Assembly: GCA_029262875.1 (NCBI GenBank) | Contig: JAJCYO010000023.1 | Location: forward strand, 1 to 52,692 | DNA from: Flavobacteriales bacterium | Lineage (GTDB): Bacteria > Bacteroidota > Bacteroidia > Flavobacteriales_E > Vicingaceae | Reading direction: 5' to 3' | Length of the DNA stretch: 52,692 nt | In this document: positions 8,455 to 16,976 of the stretch, piece after piece | How the letters are laid out: each line of letters opens with the position of its first letter | Numbering within the stretch: the first letter of the stretch is position 1 | Program-made: the position numbers and the translations under genes | Notes under the pieces: model-generated | The model's database searches: none | What the model was told of the DNA's origin: nothing | What the model saw: only the letters and a program-made list of their open reading frames with translations

Positions 8455-9270
8455 ATGAAAAAAAATGGAATAATTGTAGCGCTAATGTTAGGAACATTTG
8501 GCCTATCAGCAACAGGGTGCTCAAACAACAATGCAAGCAATGTTGTTGAAGAAACCTCTACTGAAATAGTAGCGGAAGAAGTAACCGCAGTAACTGCAGT
8601 GCCTGTAGAAGAGGTTAAAGAAGTAATGTTTAAAAAAGGCAAATTAATAGAAGTTGCGTTTTTATCTGTAAAAGAAGGAATGGGAAAACAGCTTAAAGAA
8701 GATTACTTTCCTCAAGTAATGCCTATGGTAACAGAATATGGTGGGAAACCATTGATGAAAATAGGTATTAAAAACAACTACTCTAAAAAAATTAAAGCAC
8801 AAATGGTGGTATTTTTTGAGTGGCCAAGTGCGGCAAAAAAGGAAGCTTTTGATAAAGATCCAAGGTTCTTAAAAGTAAAAAAAATACGAGACGCAGCCTT
8901 GAGTTCTTTAAAACTGAGCTATTTTGAAGTAGAAAAAGATTCTCCAGTTAAATTGGATGAGAATAAGTTTTACGAAGTATATGGTATGTCCATGAACAAA
9001 GAAAAAGGGCACCTTATGCAAACCTATTTTGAAAAAGCAGGACCAATTGTGATGAATGACTACAATGTTGAATTTGCATTGTCGTTAAATCCAGTCAAAG
9101 TAGCTGGAGGAGACCATTATGTTCCTCAAACTTTTGGATTAGCCATTTGGCCTTCTGCTGAGTCCAATGCTAAATTTTTTGGATCAAAAGAATACAAAAA
9201 AATCAAACATTATAAAGAAGAAGCATTGGAAAGAATTGATGTATGGCAAGGAGCCGTAATGCTTAAATAA
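8455..9270 (+). CDS. Lipoprotein with two tandem DUF1330-like domains
   Basis: Exported lipoprotein of 271 residues. The signal sequence ends in a lipobox at Cys22 (SATGC), and a Val/Glu/Thr-rich linker runs to about residue 60. The rest is two copies of a domain of about 100 residues. Copy one contains VMPMVTEYGGKPLMKIG and FFEWPSAAKKEAFDKDPRF; copy two contains AIWPSAESNAKFFGSKEYKK at the corresponding position. The WPS-A...F motif followed by a short helix resembles DUF1330 and other dimeric alpha-beta-barrel proteins, and a tandem pair would form such a barrel within one chain. No catalytic residue is evident. It is the second gene of the TetR operon. The family name is a pattern-based guess with moderate confidence. 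Confidence 0.7.
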   Translation: MKKNGIIVALMLGTFGLSATGCSNNNASNVVEETSTEIVAEEVTAVTAVPVEEVKEVMFKKGKLIEVAFLSVKEGMGKQLKEDYFPQVMPMVTEYGGKPLMKIGIKNNYSKKIKAQMVVFFEWPSAAKKEAFDKDPRFLKVKKIRDAALSSLKLSYFEVEKDSPVKLDENKFYEVYGMSMNKEKGHLMQTYFEKAGPIVMNDYNVEFALSLNPVKVAGGDHYVPQTFGLAIWPSAESNAKFFGSKEYKKIKHYKEEALERIDVWQGAVMLK

Positions 9271-9300
9271 AATATAAGTTAAACCATAAATAAAATAAAA

Positions 9301-9876
9301 ATGTTAAAAACACTAAATATAACAATCATGTTACTATTCGTTTCCCTATGTTCTTTTGCAAAAAAAGATAAACCGAATACCATCATTGCAAAAGAAATAG
9401 TCATTAATGCAGACATTAAAAAAGCTTGGCAAGTGTTGGGCCCCGAGTTTGCCAATGCAGATAGATGGTCGACAGTAATTAAGCATTCTCAAGCCAATGA
9501 CAGCAAAAGCTTTAACGGATCAACCTGTACAGAAAGAGGATGTGATGTTTCTGGGTTAGGCAAAATAAAAGAGAAAATTTTGGAATATTCTGATAGCGAA
9601 TATGTGCTCTCCTATCAGGTATATGAAGGGATGCCTAAAATGGTGAAATACATGTCTAATTACTGGAAGTTGACACCTTCTGCTGATGGTAAAGTCAAAT
9701 TAGAAATGAAAATGGAAATGAAAACAGGTGGACTGATGGGGTCAATGATGAAGGGAATGATGAAAAAGAAAATGTCTAAAATGGCAGATCAGGTCATAGA
9801 AGAATTTAAATATTATGTAGAGAAAGGAAAGCCTCATCCACGAAAAATAAAAGCGACCAAAAAACAAAAAAACTGA
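9301..9876 (+). CDS. Exported SRPBCC (START/polyketide-cyclase-like) protein
   Basis: A 191-residue protein with a signal peptide ending near residue 20 (LCSFA), followed by an SRPBCC fold. It opens with the strand IIAKEIVINADIKKAWQVL and the WSTVIKH segment typical of Polyketide_cyc2 proteins. A middle GLGKIKEKILEYSDSEYVLSY segment follows, then a long C-terminal helix rich in Met and Lys (GSMMKGMMKKKMSK). Such proteins bind lipids or small hydrophobic ligands in a deep cavity. It is the last gene of the TetR operon and is followed by a clear rho-independent terminator. The ligand is unknown. The Met/Lys-rich helix is unusual and might touch membrane. Confidence 0.75.
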   Translation: MLKTLNITIMLLFVSLCSFAKKDKPNTIIAKEIVINADIKKAWQVLGPEFANADRWSTVIKHSQANDSKSFNGSTCTERGCDVSGLGKIKEKILEYSDSEYVLSYQVYEGMPKMVKYMSNYWKLTPSADGKVKLEMKMEMKTGGLMGSMMKGMMKKKMSKMADQVIEEFKYYVEKGKPHPRKIKATKKQKN

Positions 9877-9905
9877 AGTTAGTTAATAGTAGAAGTGTGT
9901 TGGTT

Positions 9906-9938
9906 AAGCCCAAGGATAACTTTATTCTTGGGCTTTTT
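9906..9938 (+). terminator. Rho-independent terminator of the TetR operon
   Basis: A 9-bp stem AAGCCCAAG (9906-9914) pairs with CTTGGGCTT (9927-9935) across a 12-base loop and runs into TTTT. It lies 30 bases after the SRPBCC stop codon. Confidence 0.85.
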
Positions 9939-10023
9939 GATATAACCAGAATTGATAGTTGGCAAGACTACGAAGAGGATAAAGAGTTTAGGTTTAATGT
10001 CTTAAATATAGGGTGTTAAATTC

Positions 10024-10335
10024 CTATTCAAATTCAACCTTTAATCCTCCAAATTTTCTTGCAAAATAATTGTAAAAAATTGCTTCGATGAGACCAAGTA
10101 CAAAACCAATTACGCCAAATATAACTGGCATTCCGATTAATGCTCCGAACGCAAGAATAGTTCCATAACTTAACCCAGGTGTTTCAGCTGAAAAGATTAA
10201 ATCACTACTCACAAGAATATCTACTGTTAATCCACCAAAAGAATATATAATTCCTAAAAATAACCCGAAGAGAGCACCCAAAACAGCTTGAAGTTTTGCC
10301 AAGGAAAAAACACTGATCTTATTTATCTTTCTCAT
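10024..10335 (-). CDS. Small conserved membrane protein, unknown function
   Basis: A 103-residue protein with two long hydrophobic stretches (about residues 15-37 and 58-88, the second probably a re-entrant pair). It begins with a basic KINKISVFSLAKLQ segment and ends in ARKFGGLKVEFE. The layout, a helix after an [IV]xxxSLAK motif and a C-terminal GG-[LI]-x-[VL]-E strand, recurs in short membrane proteins of many bacteria and archaea that have no known function. It is transcribed divergently from tyrS, with 106 bases between them, and has its own TAnnTTTG box. No operon partner is seen. Confidence 0.7.
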   Translation of the reverse strand: MRKINKISVFSLAKLQAVLGALFGLFLGIIYSFGGLTVDILVSSDLIFSAETPGLSYGTILAFGALIGMPVIFGVIGFVLGLIEAIFYNYFARKFGGLKVEFE

Positions 10336-10376
10336 GATCTGTTCTTTTTATTCATTACATATAATTGAGCCTATCT

Positions 10377-10384
10377 CAAATATA
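10377..10384 (-). promoter_or_regulatory. TAnnTTTG -7 box for the small membrane-protein gene
   Basis: The minus strand reads TATATTTG, an exact consensus match, about 40 bases before the ATG at 10335. No convincing -33 element is seen. Confidence 0.4.
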
Positions 10385-10415
10385 CCAATTACCAAATTAC
10401 TTCCCACATTATTAC

Positions 10416-10423
10416 TACTTTTG
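10416..10423 (+). promoter_or_regulatory. TAnnTTTG -7 box for tyrS
   Basis: TACTTTTG matches the consensus and lies 18 bases before the tyrS ATG at 10442. It would give a leader of roughly 10-12 bases, so no T-box or other leader regulator fits there. Confidence 0.45.
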
Positions 10424-10441
10424 TTTACCTAAAACAAAGAA

Positions 10442-11722
10442 ATGAACTTTATAGAAGAAATCCGTTGGAGGGGCATGATACATGATATGATGCCGGGAAC
10501 AGAAGAGCAATTTGCTAAGGAACTGACAGCAGCATATATTGGTTTTGATCCTACAGGAGATTCGCTACACATTGGTAGTTTAGTGCAAATAATGATATTA
10601 GTTCATTTACAAAATGCTGGACATAAACCTTATGCATTGGTAGGGGGAGCAACGGGTATGGTAGGAGATCCTTCTGGAAAATCTGCTGAACGCAATTTGT
10701 TGGATGAGGAAACATTAAACCATAATGTGACGTGCATCAAAAAACAATTGGAACAATTTTTAGATTTTGATTGTGGTGAAAATTCAGCTGAAATGGTAAA
10801 CAACTACGACTGGTTTAAGGAATTTAATTTCTTAGATTTTATTCGTGATGTTGGAAAGCACATTCCAGTTAATTATATGATGGCGAAAGATTCTGTAAAA
10901 TCTCGTTTAGAAACGGGGATGTCTTTTACAGAGTTTTCTTACCAGTTGGTCCAAGGCTACGATTTCTACTGGTTGAACCAAAACAAAAATTGTAAAGTTC
11001 AGTTGGGTGGTTCAGATCAATGGGGAAACATTGTTACTGGAACAGAGTTGATTAGAAGAAAAGGCGGAGGAGAAGCTTTTGCTTGTACTACTCCATTAAT
11101 TAAAAAAGCCGATGGGAGCAAATTTGGCAAAACAGAAGGTGGGAATATATGGTTGGATAAGACCAAAACATCTCCCTATAAATTTTACCAATATTGGATC
11201 AATGCTTCAGATGAAGATGCAGCCAATTACATCAGAATTTTCACGTTAAAGGAAAAAGAAGAAATAGAAGCATTAGAAGCTGAGCATAAAAAAGCACCTC
11301 ACCTAAGAATCTTACAACGTCAATTAGCAATGGACATTACCATTCGCGTTCATTCTAAAGAAGATTATGATGCCGCAATAAATGCTTCAGAAGTGTTGTT
11401 TAAAAAAGGAGCAGAAGCCGTTGAAGCATTAAAAAATTTACCAGAAAACATTTTTAATGATGTGTTTGAAGGTGTCCCTCAGTCTGAAATAGCATTATCA
11501 GAAATTGAAAATGGTCTAAACATTGTAGATGCCTTAGCAACAAAGACAAATTTTTTAAGTTCTAATGGGGAAGCCAGAAGAGCTTTAAAAGAAAACTCGA
11601 TTAGTGTGAATAAAGATAAAGTAGGAGAAGATAAAGTGCTTGATAAAGACGATTTGATTAACGGTAAGTACATTTTATTACAACGAGGAAAGAAAAATAA
11701 CTTTTTGGTAAAAGCGATATAG
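10442..11722 (+). CDS. tyrS: Tyrosine--tRNA ligase
   Basis: Class I aminoacyl-tRNA synthetase that charges tRNA-Tyr. The N-terminal Rossmann fold shows [15 protein letters not shown], whose HIGS is the HIGH signature. The tyrosine-binding region includes [13 protein letters not shown] and [11 protein letters not shown]. The KMSKS loop appears as KFGKT ([10 protein letters not shown]), the usual form in bacterial TyrRS. The C-terminal 70 residues form an S4 RNA-binding domain ([13 protein letters not shown]...[11 protein letters not shown]). Length is 426 residues, normal. The stop codon overlaps the GTG start of the next gene by one base (TAGTG), so the downstream exported protein is probably translationally coupled. 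Confidence 0.98.
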   Translation: MNFIEEIRWRGMIHDMMPGTEEQFAKELTAAYIGFDPTGDSLHIGSLVQIMILVHLQNAGHKPYALVGGATGMVGDPSGKSAERNLLDEETLNHNVTCIKKQLEQFLDFDCGENSAEMVNNYDWFKEFNFLDFIRDVGKHIPVNYMMAKDSVKSRLETGMSFTEFSYQLVQGYDFYWLNQNKNCKVQLGGSDQWGNIVTGTELIRRKGGGEAFACTTPLIKKADGSKFGKTEGGNIWLDKTKTSPYKFYQYWINASDEDAANYIRIFTLKEKEEIEALEAEHKKAPHLRILQRQLAMDITIRVHSKEDYDAAINASEVLFKKGAEAVEALKNLPENIFNDVFEGVPQSEIALSEIENGLNIVDALATKTNFLSSNGEARRALKENSISVNKDKVGEDKVLDKDDLINGKYILLQRGKKNNFLVKAI

Positions 11723-12381
11723 TGAAACACATCCTTTCAATATTCTTAATAATATTATTTTATTCAGGAGTTGCACAAACTTCTAATAAAAAAAGGGTGT
11801 TGGTAATCCCACCAAGTCGTTTCGAGTTTGTTTCTGAATTTGATTTGGAAGAAATTGCTAAAAAAAATGAAACAACAACTTCTAAGGTTTTTTTGACTTA
11901 TGAAAAAGCATTGTTAAACACGTTTGGAAAATACAATGATGAAAATTTTGAATTTGTTCCAGTCGAAGCTGCGAAACTAAAACCTTATAAAAAGCTCATA
12001 AAATACAAATACGGAAAATTTAAAGGGAAACGACACAATGCAGTTGAGTTAAAGAATTTTGCAACCGCAGATTTCACGAAACTGTTAGAACAGCACAATG
12101 CTGATTTTGTTATTTTTATTACGTGGTACGATATTCAAAAAGAATCCTTTTCAAGGAAGCATAGTAAAAGGGCTGTGTATGCAGGACACTATCTCGATTA
12201 TGACATCTATAATTTATTTAAACAACAAATTGCAGGGGCAGGGAAAGTTAAAGCTGAAGCAGACGCACCAAATGATTTACAAGTTTCGTTTAAATTACTT
12301 CGGGTAAAAGAATTAGAAAGTGCTTACAACAATTTAATTAGTAAAGTAGTCGTACAGCTCAACAAACCAATTGAGCAATAA
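11722..12381 (+). CDS. Exported protein of unknown function coupled to tyrS
   Basis: A 219-residue protein with a signal peptide of about 18 residues (ending GVAQ), starting at a GTG that overlaps the tyrS stop codon. The mature part is alpha/beta and starts with VLVIPPSRFEF, then two Lys/Glu-rich helices. It contains an ADFVIFITWYD strand in the middle and ends with a helix (LESAYNNLISKVVVQL). The order of an N-terminal strand ending in a proline-rich loop and a central hydrophobic strand recalls periplasmic proteins that resemble nucleotide- or peptide-binding folds, but I see no active site. No family is recognised. Coupling to tyrS is probably co-transcription without functional meaning. 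Confidence 0.7.
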   Translation: MKHILSIFLIILFYSGVAQTSNKKRVLVIPPSRFEFVSEFDLEEIAKKNETTTSKVFLTYEKALLNTFGKYNDENFEFVPVEAAKLKPYKKLIKYKYGKFKGKRHNAVELKNFATADFTKLLEQHNADFVIFITWYDIQKESFSRKHSKRAVYAGHYLDYDIYNLFKQQIAGAGKVKAEADAPNDLQVSFKLLRVKELESAYNNLISKVVVQLNKPIEQ

Positions 12382-12447
12382 TTTACTGGAGATTAAATAC
12401 TTAATGTAATTCCTGCTTTAACTCATAAGATTACTTACTTCTATTGT

Positions 12448-12455
12448 TATCTTTG
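12448..12455 (+). promoter_or_regulatory. TAnnTTTG -7 box for the acyltransferase gene
   Basis: TATCTTTG matches the consensus and lies 18 bases before the ATG at 12474. It sits inside the upstream extension of the reading frame, which argues against the in-frame TTG at 12444 as the start codon. Confidence 0.6.
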
Positions 12456-12473
12456 CACGGAAAATTTGCATCT

Positions 12474-13175
12474 ATGGTTTCAGCAATTCGTTTGTTTTTC
12501 CTCCTCTTGTGGACATTGTCATTGATGTTTATTGCACCATTTCTCATCCTCATAACTTTTAACAGACAATTTCCACTCTTTGTGGCAAGAACCCTATTTT
12601 CTAAAGTACTCATGTGGATTGCTGGAGCAAATTTAACGACTTATGGTGTTGAGCATGTTCCAAAAAATGAACCGGTAATTTTTATAGCTAATCATTGTTC
12701 GCATTTAGACATTGGAGTCTTGTGCAGAAGTTTGCCTGTTAACCTTCATTTTATAGGAAAAAAAGAACTGATGTGGTTACCCATTGTTGGATGGTATATG
12801 TTTGTTGCAGGGCACATTTTTATTGATAGAAGAAATAAGAGAAAGGCAGTAGAAAGTTTAAAAAAAGCTGCGCTTAAAATTAAAAACGGTAAAAGTGTAG
12901 CCATTTACCCTGAAGGAACAAGGAGTAAAACAGGAGAACTGGCAGAATTTAAAAAAGGAGCTTTTCATTTAGCGTTAGATGCTGGTGTTAGTATTGTACC
13001 GGTTCATATAAAGGGAACACATAGCTTGTGGCCAACACAGAGTAATAAGATAACGCCAGGAGATGTAACGGTTAGAGTTGGGAAACCAATTGACTCATCA
13101 AAATATACTAAACGAACCATAAAAGAGTTCGTTGCGGAAGCAAAAACTGCTATCCAAGAAATGGGGAAAGAGTAA
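12474..13175 (+). CDS. 1-acyl-sn-glycerol-3-phosphate acyltransferase (PlsC family)
   Basis: Phospholipid-synthesis enzyme that acylates lysophosphatidic acid to phosphatidic acid at the inner membrane. The catalytic HX4D motif is His74...Asp79 (NHCSHLD), the glycerol-phosphate site is FIDRRN, and the third motif is YPEGTRS (residues 145-151). The fourth motif is VPVHIKG. Two N-terminal hydrophobic segments (about residues 5-30 and 40-52) anchor it. I start at the ATG at 12474, giving 233 residues, because the TTG at 12444 lies upstream of a consensus promoter box. The gene is monocistronic or followed by the exported protein at 13240, 64 bases on. Substrate specificity among lysophospholipids or amino-acid lipids cannot be read from the sequence. 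Confidence 0.93.
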   Translation: MVSAIRLFFLLLWTLSLMFIAPFLILITFNRQFPLFVARTLFSKVLMWIAGANLTTYGVEHVPKNEPVIFIANHCSHLDIGVLCRSLPVNLHFIGKKELMWLPIVGWYMFVAGHIFIDRRNKRKAVESLKKAALKIKNGKSVAIYPEGTRSKTGELAEFKKGAFHLALDAGVSIVPVHIKGTHSLWPTQSNKITPGDVTVRVGKPIDSSKYTKRTIKEFVAEAKTAIQEMGKE

Positions 13176-13239
13176 CTTCTTTAGTACTATTTTTTTGTTC
13201 TGGGCGTTTAATTATAACTAACCCACTAAAACCGCAGTT

Positions 13240-14109
13240 ATGAGAACTATTATTTTAATAATGATTGGAGCTTTCCTGTCATTATCCTTTATCACCAATA
13301 AAAAAGAAACCTTAAGCATTCAACAGCTCATTAAAAACCCTGATTTTGAAGTCACGGTAAAATCTAACGGAAAACATTCAGGAAAATCTGTGCTGCTGGC
13401 TATAAAATCGAAATCTTTGAAAGATGTTAGCTTGAGAGTTCCAGCAGGAGCTTTGTTTTATCCTTCAGATGAAAAAGAACAAACATTAATAACGCCACGG
13501 GAGCAAATAATGGCAATTAATAAAAAGCAAACTAATGATGTTGGGGTATATGGATTTTGTACCGAGGCAAACGATAAAAGCCCAACATCATCAGGAGCAT
13601 TTAAAGTTGGAACAAATAAAAATGAAAAATTGGCTCAATTACTCGAATTTTTTAAAGAAAATAAAGGGATTAGAGTTCATGCCGTTCAAGAAGCCATTTG
13701 GTGTGTAACCGATAATGAATCTATCTCTCATGCCTATTCCGATGATCCAGTTCTTGACAAGAAACTCAAAAAAAAGCTATCAGAAATAACGGGACAGAAG
13801 ATTCCTTGGCACACGAATAAACGAAAAATAACAACCAATAATAGGGGATACATTGTAGCTTCACCAGTTGAAGTTGTTGGAGAAGTGACTTTTAGCACTA
13901 CGCAAAAAACGGTTGTAAAGAGTAAAGTAATTAATGAAGCAGGTGTAGTTGTTTTCCCCAATACCAATGAGTTAAAGATTCCTCAAGCCATTAAAAACAT
14001 TAAACTCGATTTTAAGGTTAAGGTAACCGGTTGGGACAAAGGAAAATACTATGTCATCTATTACACAGGAGAAGGAAAAACCATCTTAAAAAAAGAATTT
14101 ACGGTCTAA
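13240..14109 (+). CDS. Exported protein with possible Cys/Gln thioester-domain-like segment
   Basis: A 289-residue protein with an N-terminal hydrophobic signal (residues 3-18). The mature part starts with a beta-rich region whose strands (VLLAIKSKSLKDVSLRVPAG) look like an Ig-type fold. The middle contains Cys107 in YGFCTEANDKSP and, 43 residues later, HAVQEAIWCVTDN with Gln150 and Cys155. The pattern of an early aromatic-Cys followed by VQ-x-AIW resembles thioester (TED) domains, where Cys and Gln side chains form an intramolecular thioester. A disulfide between Cys107 and Cys155 is the simpler alternative. The C-terminal 90 residues are again strand-rich (TFSTTQKTVVKSKVINEAG). I do not recognise a family. 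It is convergent with the carboxylase gene, with 13 bases between the stop codons. Confidence 0.7.
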   Translation: MRTIILIMIGAFLSLSFITNKKETLSIQQLIKNPDFEVTVKSNGKHSGKSVLLAIKSKSLKDVSLRVPAGALFYPSDEKEQTLITPREQIMAINKKQTNDVGVYGFCTEANDKSPTSSGAFKVGTNKNEKLAQLLEFFKENKGIRVHAVQEAIWCVTDNESISHAYSDDPVLDKKLKKKLSEITGQKIPWHTNKRKITTNNRGYIVASPVEVVGEVTFSTTQKTVVKSKVINEAGVVVFPNTNELKIPQAIKNIKLDFKVKVTGWDKGKYYVIYYTGEGKTILKKEFTV

Positions 14110-14122
14110 GAAAAGAATGTTA

Positions 14123-15664
14123 TCACAACGGAATATTTCCGTGTTTTTTCTTGGGTAGAGTATCCACTTTGTTTTCCAACATTTTAAAAGCAGCGATTAA
14201 CTTTTCTCTGGTTTGTGATGGCTTAATAACTTCATCAACATAACCACGAGCAGCAGCGTTGTATGGATTAGCAAACATCTCAGCATATTCAGCTTCTTTT
14301 TCTTTCCATTTGGCTTCAGGATTTTTTGCTTCTTTGATTTCTTTCTTGAAGATAATTTCTGCAGCACCTTTTGCTCCCATGACTGCAATTTCTGCACTTG
14401 GCCAAGCATAGTTCATGTCTGCGCCAATGTGTTTAGAGTTCATTACATCATAAGCACCACCATAAGCTTTACGAGTAATAACAGTTACTCTTGGCACTGT
14501 TGCCTCACTAAATGCATACAATAATTTTGCTCCATTACTAATAATAGCATTCCATTCTTGATCAGTACCAGGTAAGAAACCAGGAACATCTTCCAAGACC
14601 AATAAAGGGATGTTAAAAGCATCACAAAAACGAACAAAACGAGCACCTTTTTGAGAAGATTTAATGTCCAAAACACCGGCTAAAAATGCAGGTTGGTTGG
14701 CCACAATTCCTATTGATTTTCCAGCTAAACGCGCAAAACCAACAACAATGTTCTCAGCAAAGTCCTTATGGATTTCATAAAAACTTCCTTCATCAATAGT
14801 TTGTTCAATGACCTCTTTAATATCATAAGGCTGGTTTGGATTATCGGGAATAATGGTGTTTAATCCTTCCCTGTTTTCGTCTCCCATTTCATAAAGAACT
14901 GAAGGTGCATCCTCCTCACAATTTTGAGGCATGTAAGAAAGCATATTTTTAATTCCATTAATGCATTCTATTTCGTTGGCATACGTTAAATGAGTAACTC
15001 CAGATTTTGTAGAGTGAGCAGAAGCACCACCCAAATCTTCAGAGCTAACTTCCTCATGTGTTACTGTCTTTACCACGTTTGGACCTGTAACAAACATGTA
15101 AGAAGTATTTTCAACCATCATAATAAAATCAGTCAATGCTGGAGAATAAACAGCTCCACCAGCGCAAGGTCCCATTATAGCAGAAAGTTGAGGAACTACT
15201 CCACTGGCCAATGTATTCTTGTAAAAAATATCTGCATAACCACCTAAACTTACCACGCCTTCTTGAATACGTGCTCCACCAGAATCATTTAATCCAATAA
15301 CAGGGGCGCCATTTTTCATGGCCATGTCCATCACTTTGCAAATTTTTTCGGCATGAGCTTCAGCCAAAGAACCACCTAAAACTGTGAAATCTTGAGAAAA
15401 AACATAAACCAACCTACCATTAACGTTACCATAACCCGTAACAACACCATCACCTAAAAATTTGGTTTTATCCAACCCAAAATTGGTAGAGCGGTGTGTT
15501 ACCAACATTCCCATCTCTTGAAAAGTACCTTCATCCATTAAAAAATGAATTCGTTCCCTTGCTGTAAGTTTTCCTTTACTGTGTTGTGCTTCAATTCTTT
15601 TTTCCCCACCGCCTAATTTGGCTTCTTCTATTTTGGCATCCAGTTGATTAAATTTTTCTTCCAT
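14123..15664 (-). CDS. pccB: Acyl-CoA carboxylase beta (carboxyltransferase) subunit, propionyl-CoA type
   Basis: Carboxyltransferase subunit of a biotin-dependent acyl-CoA carboxylase, probably propionyl-CoA carboxylase, which transfers CO2 from carboxybiotin to the acyl-CoA to give methylmalonyl-CoA. Its 513 residues are normal. It has the N-terminal [11 protein letters not shown] motif, the crotonase-fold acyl-CoA site [11 protein letters not shown], and the oxyanion-hole loops [13 protein letters not shown] and [12 protein letters not shown]. It ends in KKKHGNIPL, a C-terminus common in PccB and in methylmalonyl-CoA decarboxylase alpha (MmdA). The biotin carboxylase and biotin carrier genes are not in the window, so it is monocistronic here. 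Decarboxylase (MmdA) function is the alternative, because the subunits are homologous and the partners are not visible. Confidence 0.93.
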   Translation of the reverse strand: MEEKFNQLDAKIEEAKLGGGEKRIEAQHSKGKLTARERIHFLMDEGTFQEMGMLVTHRSTNFGLDKTKFLGDGVVTGYGNVNGRLVYVFSQDFTVLGGSLAEAHAEKICKVMDMAMKNGAPVIGLNDSGGARIQEGVVSLGGYADIFYKNTLASGVVPQLSAIMGPCAGGAVYSPALTDFIMMVENTSYMFVTGPNVVKTVTHEEVSSEDLGGASAHSTKSGVTHLTYANEIECINGIKNMLSYMPQNCEEDAPSVLYEMGDENREGLNTIIPDNPNQPYDIKEVIEQTIDEGSFYEIHKDFAENIVVGFARLAGKSIGIVANQPAFLAGVLDIKSSQKGARFVRFCDAFNIPLLVLEDVPGFLPGTDQEWNAIISNGAKLLYAFSEATVPRVTVITRKAYGGAYDVMNSKHIGADMNYAWPSAEIAVMGAKGAAEIIFKKEIKEAKNPEAKWKEKEAEYAEMFANPYNAAARGYVDEVIKPSQTREKLIAAFKMLENKVDTLPKKKHGNIPL

Positions 15665-15811
15665 AAGTGTAATTCTAATAGGTAGTAAAAATAAAAAAAA
15701 TAGAATTAATAAATGCGTTTAGATTCTGATGTTTTTAGCACGCTTAAAGACTGTTTTTAAGTATTGAAAACCAGGCAGTTAAAAAAGATTTAAAATAAAT
15801 TTATTTTTTAC

Positions 15812-15840
15812 TTGCAGGTTAAAATATTTGCCTACGTTTG
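15812..15840 (+). promoter_or_regulatory. Bacteroidota promoter (TTG - 18 bp - TACGTTTG) for marC
   Basis: TTG (15812-15814), an 18-base spacer and TACGTTTG (15833-15840) form a full -33/-7 promoter of Bacteroidota type, 28 bases before the ATG at 15869. The TTG that could be read as an upstream start codon is therefore better explained as the -33 element. Confidence 0.7.
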
Positions 15841-15868
15841 CCGGCTTAAAAATTTAAAAATAGTTGTT

Positions 15869-16447
15869 ATGTTCAAGCTCAATTTTACAGAAATACTATC
15901 GGCATCCATGATATTGTTTGCCGTAATTGATATCGTTGGATCAGTTCCAGTTATCATAGATTTAAAACAGAAAGTGGGTAAAATCCAATCGGAAAAGGCA
16001 AGTATTGTGGCCTTACTTATTATGGTGATGTTTCTATTTGTGGGAGAGTCTATATTAGGCTTAATTGGTATTGATGTGAATTCATTTGCCATAGCAGGTG
16101 CTTTTATTTTATTTTTTTTGGCATTGGAAATGATTTTAGGAATAAGATTGTACAAAGATGATGCACCTGAAACGGCATCCATTGTACCGATTGCTTTTCC
16201 ATTAATCGCTGGTGCTGGTACTATGACAGCACTACTTTCATTAAGAGCAGAATATGCAGTTCAGAATATAATTGCTGCTATTTTGGTGAACATTGTATTG
16301 GTTTACGTAGTGCTTAAGCTCTCAGGCAAAATAGAAAAAGTATTAGGAAATGGAGGAATTGCTATTTTGCGTAAAGTTTTTGGTGTAATTTTATTGGCCA
16401 TAGCAGTGAAACTTTTCACAACTAATATTATGGACATAATTGGCTAA
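15869..16447 (+). CDS. MarC family integral membrane protein
   Basis: A 192-residue inner-membrane protein with six hydrophobic helices, matching the MarC family in length and motifs. Visible are the N-terminal FAVIDIVGSVPVII (the family's conserved Asp-Pro-type entry), the central FILFFLALEMILG and the second-half IVPIAFPLIAGAGTM, the family's conserved P-L-x-A-G-x-G motif. The two halves mirror each other, as expected for an inverted duplication. Function is uncertain; family members were once linked to multiple antibiotic resistance and amino-acid transport. I start at the ATG at 15869 rather than the TTG at 15812, which falls in the promoter. The last eight bases overlap the start of rnhA, so the two genes are likely co-translated. 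Confidence 0.9.
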   Translation: MFKLNFTEILSASMILFAVIDIVGSVPVIIDLKQKVGKIQSEKASIVALLIMVMFLFVGESILGLIGIDVNSFAIAGAFILFFLALEMILGIRLYKDDAPETASIVPIAFPLIAGAGTMTALLSLRAEYAVQNIIAAILVNIVLVYVVLKLSGKIEKVLGNGGIAILRKVFGVILLAIAVKLFTTNIMDIIG

Positions 16448-16919
16448 GATTACAATTTATACAGACGGAGCAGCAAAGGGAAACCCTGGAAACGGAGGTT
16501 ATGGTGTTGTGATGATGAGTGGAAAACACCGAAAGGAACTTTCAGAAGGATTTAGATTAACCACGAACAATCGCATGGAATTGCTCAGCGTAATTGTTGC
16601 GTTGGAATCAATTAAAACAGCATCAGCAGATGTTGCTGTTTTTTCAGATTCGAAATATGTAGTAGACTCAGTAGAAAAGGGTTGGGTTTTTGGATGGCAA
16701 AAAAAAGGGTTTAAAGGCAAGAAAAATGTGGACTTATGGAAACGTTTTTTAGTGATTTACCCTAAACACAGCGTAAAGTTTAATTGGGTAAAAGGACATG
16801 CTGGCAACGTATTTAATGAACGCTGTGATGAACTAGCGGTTGATGCCGCAGAAGGAACTGACTTGCTTGTGGATCAAGGCTATGAGCAAACTGGAGAAAC
16901 GAATTTGTTTGATTCCTAA
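16440..16919 (+). CDS. rnhA: Ribonuclease HI
   Basis: Endonuclease that degrades the RNA strand of RNA/DNA hybrids. It has the complete acidic active site: Asp9 (IYTDGAAKGNPG), Glu47 (NNRMELL), Asp70 (FSDSKYVV) and Asp131 (NERCDELA), plus the flexible-loop His121 (KGHAGN). The basic substrate-handling loop is present (GWQKKGFKGKKNVDLW). Length is 159 residues, close to E. coli RNase HI (155). The start is a TTG at 16440 that overlaps the marC stop by eight bases; no later ATG keeps the first strand, so a weak TTG start with translational coupling is the best reading. A short C-terminal tail (residues 140-159) goes beyond the core fold. Confidence 0.95.
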   Translation: MAKITIYTDGAAKGNPGNGGYGVVMMSGKHRKELSEGFRLTTNNRMELLSVIVALESIKTASADVAVFSDSKYVVDSVEKGWVFGWQKKGFKGKKNVDLWKRFLVIYPKHSVKFNWVKGHAGNVFNERCDELAVDAAEGTDLLVDQGYEQTGETNLFDS

Positions 16920-16976
16920 AATAAAAAAAGAGCTGTCACTTACGCAACAACCCTTTTTCGAACCAAGAACTTTATA

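Noticed and set aside
6940-9938. Mobile resistance island hypothesis for the beta-lactamase and TetR genes
   Set aside because: No transposase, integrase, direct repeat or tRNA boundary is visible, and base composition looks like the surroundings.
12444-12473. TTG start of the acyltransferase frame
   Set aside because: A consensus TAnnTTTG box lies inside this extension, which makes it promoter rather than coding sequence.
15812-15868. TTG start of the marC frame
   Set aside because: The TTG is the -33 element of a full promoter with an 18-base spacer to TACGTTTG.
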